Shown: piece by piece, positions 24,901 through 29,627 of the stretch
How the letters are laid out: each line of letters opens with the position of its first letter
Numbering within the stretch: the first letter of the stretch is position 1
NCBI GenBank assembly: GCA_007119985.1
Contig: SKOQ01000005.1
Span: 1-29,627 of the forward strand
Source of the DNA: Marinospirillum sp.
GTDB taxonomy: Bacteria > Pseudomonadota > Gammaproteobacteria > Pseudomonadales > Halomonadaceae
Length of the DNA stretch: 29,627 nucleotides
Direction: 5' to 3'
The notes under the pieces: generated by a model
Database searches by the model: none
Seen by the model: the letters and a program-made list of their open reading frames with translations, nothing else
Told to the model about the DNA's origin: nothing
Translations under genes and position numbers: made by a program

Positions 24901-25657
24901 CGATGCGCAGGAAATGCTACAAGAGCTGATCAGCAAACGTCAGCTGCAAGCGCGTGGTGTGATCGGCCTGTGGCCTGCCAATAGTGTTGATGATGATGTG
25001 ATCGAAATTTATAGCGATGAAAGTCGTCAGCAGGTCATTCAGCGCTTAATCCATTTGCGTCAACAAACCGCAGACAAGGATGGTCATTGCAAATCTCTGG
25101 CCGATTTTATCGCCCCCAAAGACAGCGGCGTCGCGGACTGGGTCGGTGGTTTTGCTGTCACGGCGGGAATCGGTGCTGAAGAGCTTGCGCAAGAATATGA
25201 AGCCCAAAATGATGATTATCGCGCCATTATGGTTAAAGCGCTGGCAGATCGCCTTGCTGAAGCCTTTGCTGAGCGCCTCCATGAGCGGGTGCGCAAGGAG
25301 TTCTGGGGTTATGCTGCAGATGAACAGCTCGATAATCACGCGCTGATCAAAGAACGCTACCAAGGCATACGCCCTGCCCCTGGCTATCCTTCCTGCCCAG
25401 ATCATACTGAAAAAGGGCCGCTCTTTGCACTGCTCAATGCCACTGAGCACACCAGCCTCTTTTTGACCGAAAGCTACGCCATGTACCCAACGGCAGCCGT
25501 TTCTGGCTGGTACTTTGCGCATCCGGCCAGCCGCTATTTTAACCTAGGTAAAATTACTCAGGATCAAGTGAAAGCCGCGGCAGAGCATAAAAAGATGAGC
25601 CTGAAGGATCTTGAACGCTGGCTGATGCCTGTGCTGAGCTATGATCCAGATCGGTAA
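21956..25657 (+). CDS. metH: Cobalamin-dependent methionine synthase
   Basis: A 1233-residue enzyme (E. coli MetH 1227). It transfers the methyl group of methyltetrahydrofolate through methylcobalamin to homocysteine. All four modules are visible. The homocysteine domain (about 15-330) has zinc ligands Cys250 (GLNCALG), Cys313 and Cys314 (GGCCGSTP). The pterin domain (about 345-610) has VNVGERTNVTGS. The cap and B12 domain (about 650-895) has DVHDIGKN with cobalt ligand His762. The AdoMet reactivation domain (about 920-1233) has RPAPGYPSCPDHTEK. GGAG seven bases before ATG 21956 supports the start. A MATE transporter follows 20 bp later. Confidence 0.98.
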   Translation: MINSATEQRLAVLSKSLETRHVILDGGMGTLIQQEKLQEADYRGARFADWPSDVKGNNDLLVLSQPDLIRRLHGEYLAAGADIIETNTFNSTQLSQADYDMQALAAEMNEAGARLAREAADAYSTPEKPRYVAGVLGPTSRTASISPDVNDPSYRNVTFDLLVENYIEATEALIRGGCDLILIETIFDTLNAKAAVFAVQEVFERQGYALPIMISGTITDASGRTLSGQTTEAFWNSIRHAKPLSIGLNCALGAEDLRPYIEELSRIADTFVSAHPNAGLPNAFGEYDQTPEEMAAILIEFAQSGLMNIIGGCCGSTPAHIRAIAEAVAEIPPRQVPEIAPACRLSGLEPFNITADSLFVNVGERTNVTGSARFKKLIIAEDYTTALEVALEQVENGAQIIDINMDEGMLDSQAAMVRFLNLIAGEPDIARVPIMLDSSKWPILEAGLKCVQGKPIVNSISMKEGEAAFIEQAKLCKRYGAAVIVMAFDEVGQADTFARKIEICERAYRLLVDQVGFPAEDIIFDPNIFAVATGIEEHNNYGVDFIQATEWIHHNLPHALISGGVSNVSFSFRGNNPVREAIHSVFLYHAIRVGMSMGIVNAGQLALYDDLPAELKEAVEDVVLNRREDSTERLLDIAEKYRGDGQSAEKKEDLAWRSLPVNERIAHSLVKGITAYIDVDIEEARQQAERPIHVIEGPLMDGMNIVGDLFGEGKMFLPQVVKSARVMKQAVAILIPYIEAEKSGEVQTKGKILMATVKGDVHDIGKNIVGVVLQCNNYEVIDLGVMVPAEKILQAAREHQVDIIGLSGLITPSLDEMVHVAKEMQRQGFQIPLMIGGATTSKAHTAVKIDPHYQEAVVYVSDASRAVGVASSLLSQELKPSFMAKIKEDYDAVRERQSKRTLKAAEFDYAQARERKLKIDFQAQPPVPPRITGILSFDDYSLEELVERIDWTPFFISWNLVGKYPAIFQDAVVGEEAQKLFADAQEMLQELISKRQLQARGVIGLWPANSVDDDVIEIYSDESRQQVIQRLIHLRQQTADKDGHCKSLADFIAPKDSGVADWVGGFAVTAGIGAEELAQEYEAQNDDYRAIMVKALADRLAEAFAERLHERVRKEFWGYAADEQLDNHALIKERYQGIRPAPGYPSCPDHTEKGPLFALLNATEHTSLFLTESYAMYPTAAVSGWYFAHPASRYFNLGKITQDQVKAAAEHKKMSLKDLERWLMPVLSYDPDR

Positions 25658-25677
25658 GCTGGCGCGTCTGAGCTGAG

Positions 25678-27003
25678 ATGTTCAGTCTCTCACGAAGCCG
25701 ACACATCCTGGGCCTGGCCCTGCCGATGATGGGTGGTATGCTGAGCCAGAGCCTTCTGAATCTGGTCGATGCCGCATTGGTGGGCCGTCTTGGCGAAGAG
25801 CCACTGGCTGGAGTTGGCCTAGGTGGCTACGTGATTTTTATGATCACTGCCTTGATGATGGGGCTCGGTTCCAGTGTGCAGTCGCAAGTGGCCAGAAGGC
25901 ATGGTGCCCGTCAATATGCGATACGTGCATTGCCACTGAATGCGGCGATGCTGTGGGCGCTGGTGCTGGTGCTACCGCTGACATGGATTGGCTGGCTCGA
26001 ATCCGAACGGCTGATCAGTTGGCTCAATCCTAGTGCTGAAGTTCAGGGCTATGCCACCGCTTATTTTGAGTGGCGCATACTGGCTCTACTACCGGTCATC
26101 TTGACGCTTTGCTTCCGTGGTTATTGGCATGGCGTGCATCAATCTGGCTTGTATTTGCGCATTGTGCTGCTCACCCATGCACTAAATATTCTGCTGAGCC
26201 TGTGGCTGATTCATGGCGGCTGGGGGGTGCCTGCGCTGGGTGTTGTGGGTGCGGCCTTGGGCACCAGCCTGTCCGTCACCTTTGGCGCACTGCTTTGGGC
26301 CGGGTTGACCTGGCAAAGAGCTTGCCCCAGTGGTTTTCTTTTTCAGCGACCATCACGTGCACTGATGACACGCACCCTCCTGCTCGCCTCCCCTCATTCA
26401 ATACAGCAGTTTCTGTTTGCGGTGAGCTATGTGGTGCTTTTTTGGTTTTTGGGGCAAATGGATACGGCCAGCGTTGCCGTTGGCCACGTTCTGGTGCACT
26501 TGTCTTTACTGATGATTCTGCCCGGCGTGGGGCTAGGCATGGCGGCGATGACCCTAGTGGGACATAGCCTAGGCGCGAACCAAAAGGAAGAGGCCCACCG
26601 CTGGGGTTGGGAGGTGATGCGTCTTGCTTCTGCTCTGTTAGCGACCTTGGCACTGCCCATGCTGTTCTTTCCTGAAGTGATTTTGGGCTTCTTTTTGCAC
26701 GATCCTGAGCTGATTGCCCTTGGCCGTTTACCGCTGATGCTGACGGGAGTCATGATTGCACTGGATGCGGCCGCCATCGTGTTCAATCAAGCTTTACAAG
26801 GGGCTGGGGCGCAAAAGCAGGTGATGCAGCTGAGCCTCGCTTTGCAATGGCTGGTCTTCTTGCCTTTGGCTTGGTGGGTAGGGCTCTACCTAGGCTACGG
26901 CTTACTGGGTATCTGGTCCGTCCAGCTGGTTTATCGCCTGCTCAACTCCAGCGCCTTTATTCTGCTCTGGCAACGGCGCCGCTGGCAACAGATTCAGCTC
27001 TAG
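25678..27003 (+). CDS. MATE family multidrug/toxin efflux transporter
   Basis: A 441-residue inner-membrane transporter with twelve predicted helices in two related halves. The start LALPMMGGMLSQSLLNLVDAALVGRLGEEPLAGVGLGG is the MATE hallmark, of the DinF/NorM-like branch. The second half opens with ASPHSIQQFLFAVSYVVLFWFLGQ and includes VGHSLGANQKEEA. Such proteins expel cationic compounds using a proton or sodium gradient; the substrate cannot be read from sequence. The ATG lies 20 bp after the metH stop, so cotranscription with metH is likely, though a functional link is not obvious. Confidence 0.93.
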   Translation: MFSLSRSRHILGLALPMMGGMLSQSLLNLVDAALVGRLGEEPLAGVGLGGYVIFMITALMMGLGSSVQSQVARRHGARQYAIRALPLNAAMLWALVLVLPLTWIGWLESERLISWLNPSAEVQGYATAYFEWRILALLPVILTLCFRGYWHGVHQSGLYLRIVLLTHALNILLSLWLIHGGWGVPALGVVGAALGTSLSVTFGALLWAGLTWQRACPSGFLFQRPSRALMTRTLLLASPHSIQQFLFAVSYVVLFWFLGQMDTASVAVGHVLVHLSLLMILPGVGLGMAAMTLVGHSLGANQKEEAHRWGWEVMRLASALLATLALPMLFFPEVILGFFLHDPELIALGRLPLMLTGVMIALDAAAIVFNQALQGAGAQKQVMQLSLALQWLVFLPLAWWVGLYLGYGLLGIWSVQLVYRLLNSSAFILLWQRRRWQQIQL

Positions 27004-27133
27004 ATACTGGGTCTTCAAGCCCCTCAATTCGAAGCATCTCAAGCCTCAGGCCCTTCTCACGATCCGCACTATTTTGATTCGCCACCACCCTTCACACCTC
27101 ACCTTTTTGCACATCAGCAGCTCATTGCGCCAT

Positions 27134-27160
27134 AAAAAAACGCCCTGAATATCAGGGCGT
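27134..27160 (-). terminator. Strong intrinsic terminator of the pomAB operon
   Basis: ACGCCCTGA (27140-27148) and TCAGGGCGT (27152-27160) form a perfect 9-bp GC-rich stem with a 3-nt loop. On the - strand it is followed by seven T residues (A tract 27134-27140 on +). It lies 29 bp beyond the pomB stop and faces the end of the MATE gene. The rest of 27004-27133 shows no gene. Confidence 0.9.
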
Positions 27161-27188
27161 CAGATGTGTGCAGAGGATTTGTGTAGGC

Positions 27189-28001
27189 TCAGCGATAGGT
27201 CGGGATCTGCTGAATCCCTTGGAAGACTTCACGCTCTTCAGTGATATCGCGCTCCATCAGCAGGATATCCACGCGTCGATTACGCGCCCGCTCCTCTGGG
27301 GTTGCATTAGAGGCAATCGGCCGTGCATCGCCATTCCCGACCACATAGAGATACTCTTCGTTCAGATCACTCATCCAGGTGAGCTCATGCGCAACTGAAA
27401 CCGCACGCGCCGCCGAGAGTTCCCAGTTTGATCGATAACGCTGGTTGTGAATCGGGATATTATCCGTGTGTCCACCCACGATCACATACATATCAAATTC
27501 AGAGATCAGATCACCAACACGTTGAATAATCGGGACCATCTGCGGCTCTAGCCAATCACTGGCAGGGCCAAAGGCCGCATCGTCAGGAAAGCGAATGATG
27601 ATATGGTCTTCATCATGCTCAACGATGATCAGGCCACGCTCAATTTCATCAGTGAAATTGGTTTGCAGCCGGTTCCCAAGTGCATCCAGCTGGTTTTCTG
27701 TCCCAGTGTTTTCGGTCGTCGGGGGTTCAGGACGAATGGGCGCCACAACATTCTCTGTCCGTGGAGGATTATCCACCGGAATCAGGTTCAGCGGATTCAT
27801 CATCTGAAAACCAAAGGAGTTTTGCAGTGCCATCGAGATGGCCCTAAAGCGCTCCTGTTCCATCGTCGAGAAAGAAAGAATCAGCACGAAGAACACCAGC
27901 AGCAGGGTCATCATATCAGCAAAGGTCACCATCCAGGGCGCGATGGGTGTGCCTTTAACTTCCTTCTTTTTCTTCTGCGGTATTTCTCTTTTTTTCGTCA
28001 T
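27189..28001 (-). CDS. pomB: Flagellar stator protein PomB/MotB
   Basis: A 270-residue stator B subunit. A lysine-rich cytoplasmic tail precedes a single helix (about 22-45; PWMVTFADMMTLLLVFFVLILSF) containing the ion-binding Asp29. A Pro/Thr/Glu linker is followed by a C-terminal OmpA-like peptidoglycan-binding domain (about 150-255; GGHTDNIPIHNQRYRSNWELSAARA and NRRVDILL). With PomA it forms the ion channel that drives flagellar rotation. It is downstream of pomA, 45 bp apart, and ends at a strong terminator. The sodium-type assignment rests mainly on the PomA-like partner. Confidence 0.93.
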   Translation of the reverse strand: MTKKREIPQKKKKEVKGTPIAPWMVTFADMMTLLLVFFVLILSFSTMEQERFRAISMALQNSFGFQMMNPLNLIPVDNPPRTENVVAPIRPEPPTTENTGTENQLDALGNRLQTNFTDEIERGLIIVEHDEDHIIIRFPDDAAFGPASDWLEPQMVPIIQRVGDLISEFDMYVIVGGHTDNIPIHNQRYRSNWELSAARAVSVAHELTWMSDLNEEYLYVVGNGDARPIASNATPEERARNRRVDILLMERDITEEREVFQGIQQIPTYR

Positions 28002-28046
28002 AATCAGAGGCTATCCCTTGTGATCAGCTCAGAGTCAAGTGAACGA

Positions 28047-28823
28047 CTACTCGATCTCTTCGGTCATGTTCATCGCACCACGCTGATACTCGGGCAGATA
28101 GGTTTCTAGTAATTCATCCAGAACCTGTGGGTTCATCCCGTTGTAAATCCCCATCACGGAATCAACAATCAAAGACATATTATTGCGCAGTTCGTCTGAC
28201 TTCATTTCCAGCTTGTCCGCGAGCGGAATAAAGATCAGCTGAGCCAAGAGCGAACCATAGAAGGTCGTAATCAGGGCCAAGGCCATACCTGGACCGAGCT
28301 TAGTCGGGTCATCAAGGTTGTTCAACATCGCAATCAGACCGATCAGCGTCCCGATCATCCCAAAGGCTGGTGCAAGATCGCCCAATGAACGAAAAACCTT
28401 TTCTGCTAAGGATTTACGCTCCATCGTCAGGATCATTTCTTTTTGCAACACTTCCTGAATAAACTCAGGTGCACTGCCATCCACACACATCTGCACGCCT
28501 TTAGCAAAGAAGGCATTATCAATCGGCTCATCTTCCAAGCCCAGCAGGCCATTACGGCGCGCAATACGAGACAGACGGTTAGCCAAGGCGATAATTTCAC
28601 GTGGGTTGTCATTGCGTTCAAAAAAAGCTGTTAAGCAGCCTTCTTTTAAAGCCACGAGGTAGCTTTGAATCCGGTATTTGATCAAGGCTGCTGAGAAGGC
28701 CCCACCGACGACCACCAATAAACTGGGCAAACTCATAAATAGTCCTAAGTCTGCACTGGTGATAATCGCTAAAACCACCAGAGTGAAACCCAGTACCAAG
28801 CCAAGCAGCGTAGCAAGATCCAT
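28047..28823 (-). CDS. pomA: Flagellar stator protein PomA/MotA
   Basis: A 258-residue stator A subunit with four predicted helices (about 5-24, 30-50, 150-172 and 182-205). It is similar to Vibrio PomA as I recall it: MDLATLLGLVLGF at the start, GDLAPAFGMIGTLIGLIAMLNNLDDP, and a cytoplasmic loop with NGLLGLEDEPIDNAFFAKG that contacts the rotor protein FliG through charged residues. Vibrio PomA is 253 residues. AAGGA seven bases before the ATG supports the start. It is the first gene of the pomAB operon. No other motility genes lie in the window, which is usual for stator loci. Confidence 0.94.
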   Translation of the reverse strand: MDLATLLGLVLGFTLVVLAIITSADLGLFMSLPSLLVVVGGAFSAALIKYRIQSYLVALKEGCLTAFFERNDNPREIIALANRLSRIARRNGLLGLEDEPIDNAFFAKGVQMCVDGSAPEFIQEVLQKEMILTMERKSLAEKVFRSLGDLAPAFGMIGTLIGLIAMLNNLDDPTKLGPGMALALITTFYGSLLAQLIFIPLADKLEMKSDELRNNMSLIVDSVMGIYNGMNPQVLDELLETYLPEYQRGAMNMTEEIE

Positions 28824-29134
28824 ATTGCGATCCTTTAATTAAGACAACAGGTTATGTGAAATGTATATCAGCCGTTCATCATGCGGCGAACCCAGCGCTA
28901 TAATAGCAGTCCGCAGCCTTTTGAACACCCTTCCCTCTCAGTCTTTTGTCGCGGATATCGTATCTTTGTGTCCATCAGGGCTACACTTGGGCGGCAAAAA
29001 ATGACACCACGACACCAAAAAACAGAGCTGTTTTACTGAGTCGGCCATCTTTTGCTGAGCTTTACTTTTTGCTGTAAAGTAACTGCATCAGAATCGTCTG
29101 ATACTCGTTAAAGATGAAGAGAAAGGAGAAGTGT
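28824..29134. other. Divergent intergenic region between pomA and cytochrome c' gene
   Basis: This 311-bp gap holds no convincing gene. It carries the symmetric promoter-like TATAATA (28899-28905), which could serve either strand. It also has a palindrome AAAACAG-AG-CTGTTTT (29019-29034), and an inverted repeat CTTTAC/GTAAAG (29060-29065 and 29074-29079). I looked for FNR and sigma-54 sites and saw none that is convincing. Confidence 0.5.
29052..29080 (+). promoter_or_regulatory. Candidate promoter of the cytochrome c' gene
   Basis: TTGCTG (29052-29057) and TAAAGT (29075-29080, preceded by TG) are 17 bp apart, giving a predicted start about 29087. The inverted repeat CTTTAC/GTAAAG fills the spacer and overlaps the -10, so a repressor could act here. 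Both hexamers are only partial matches. Confidence 0.35.
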
Positions 29135-29599
29135 ATGTTGAAGCAACTAAAAACCTTGGCCGTTGCAGGTCTGATGGGTTTGACTGCAACCAGCGCCCAA
29201 GCCAGTGCTTTTGATCCTGAAGATGCCGTCAAATATCGCCAAGCCTTATATCAGGTGATGAGCGCACAGATGAATGTCATGGGTGGCATGCTGCAGGGTC
29301 GCCAAGAATTCAGCGCTGAGGCCGTCAATGAGCGTGCGCGTAATATCGGTATGGCGGGGAGCCTGTTGGGTGAAACTTATTTCCCTGAAACCGCTGGGGT
29401 TGATTCTAGCCGCCTGCTGAGCCGTGCTTGGGATGATATGCCTGGCTTTCAGGCTAAAGGCGCTGAGTTTGGTCAAGCGCTGACAGCACTGATTGAAGCT
29501 TCATCACAAGAAGGTTTTGATGTCCGCCAAGCCCGTTCAGCGATTGGTGCTGTTCAGCGTGGCTGCCGTAGCTGCCATGATGACTACCGCGCACGTTAA
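29135..29599 (+). CDS. Cytochrome c' family periplasmic haem protein
   Basis: A 154-residue exported protein. The signal peptide (about 1-25) ends in ATSAQASA. The mature part is a four-helix bundle with the haem-attachment motif Cys144-Arg-Ser-Cys147-His148 near the C terminus (GCRSCHDDYR), as in cytochrome c' and cytochrome c-556. These proteins bind NO or CO at a five-coordinate haem and often protect against nitrosative stress. I chose ATG 29135 because AGGAG (29124-29128) is six bases upstream; an ATG at 29114 is open but less favoured. It is divergent from pomA with no redox partner visible in the window. Confidence 0.92.
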   Translation: MLKQLKTLAVAGLMGLTATSAQASAFDPEDAVKYRQALYQVMSAQMNVMGGMLQGRQEFSAEAVNERARNIGMAGSLLGETYFPETAGVDSSRLLSRAWDDMPGFQAKGAEFGQALTALIEASSQEGFDVRQARSAIGAVQRGCRSCHDDYRAR

Positions 29600-29627
29600 T
29601 TCTTCGCGGTTCATCTGTTAGTTAGAG

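Overview
The window reads as a contiguous chromosomal segment of a motile, Gram-negative gammaproteobacterium. Support comes from cobalamin-dependent MetH, NfuA and SufE, an OsmC-YcaO fusion, a TonB-dependent receptor with a Fhu-type importer, and a PomAB-type (sodium-type) flagellar stator. The gene content and protein flavour suggest a marine or halophilic Oceanospirillales-like lineage; that placement is inference. No rRNA, tRNA or CRISPR array was seen.

Layout. 1-1.7 kb: a TetR-family repressor (-) divergent from a DUF599 membrane protein (+). 1.8-5.3 kb: a tight three-gene operon made of a lipoprotein retropepsin-like ("Zn protease") protein, an inactive transglutaminase fused to seven membrane helices, and an ATP-grasp glutamate-ligase-like enzyme. 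This set is associated with osmotic-stress tolerance in some annotations. 5.35-8.1 kb: a Fur-family zinc regulator (Zur), dihydroorotase, HisI and YidD. 8.1-9.0 kb: SufE and an unrecognised two-helix membrane protein, both on (-). 9.16-11.36 kb: an OsmC-YcaO protein preceded by a terminator-like hairpin.

11.4-13.95 kb is the accessory part. A tyrosine recombinase with all catalytic residues (-) is divergent from a KfrA-like coiled-coil DNA-binding protein (+). The shared control region carries a perfect 11-bp inverted repeat and 7-bp tandem repeats lying inside a good sigma-70-like promoter. A small TA-flanked inverted-repeat element sits on the stop codon of the KfrA-like gene. This is the least explained part of the window.

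14.0-20.9 kb is an iron-siderophore uptake block: FhuF-type reductase, FhuC, FhuD-like and fused FhuB on (+), facing a convergent IutA/aerobactin-type outer-membrane receptor on (-). Fur-box-like sequences lie upstream of both fhuF and the receptor. No siderophore biosynthesis genes are present here, so the block could serve uptake of foreign hydroxamate siderophores. The expected flow is receptor, periplasmic binder, FhuB/FhuC import, then FhuF reduction to release iron.

21.1-29.6 kb: NfuA (-), metH (+) followed 20 bp later by a MATE exporter, a strong terminator, the pomA-pomB stator operon (-), and a cytochrome c'-type periplasmic haem protein (+).
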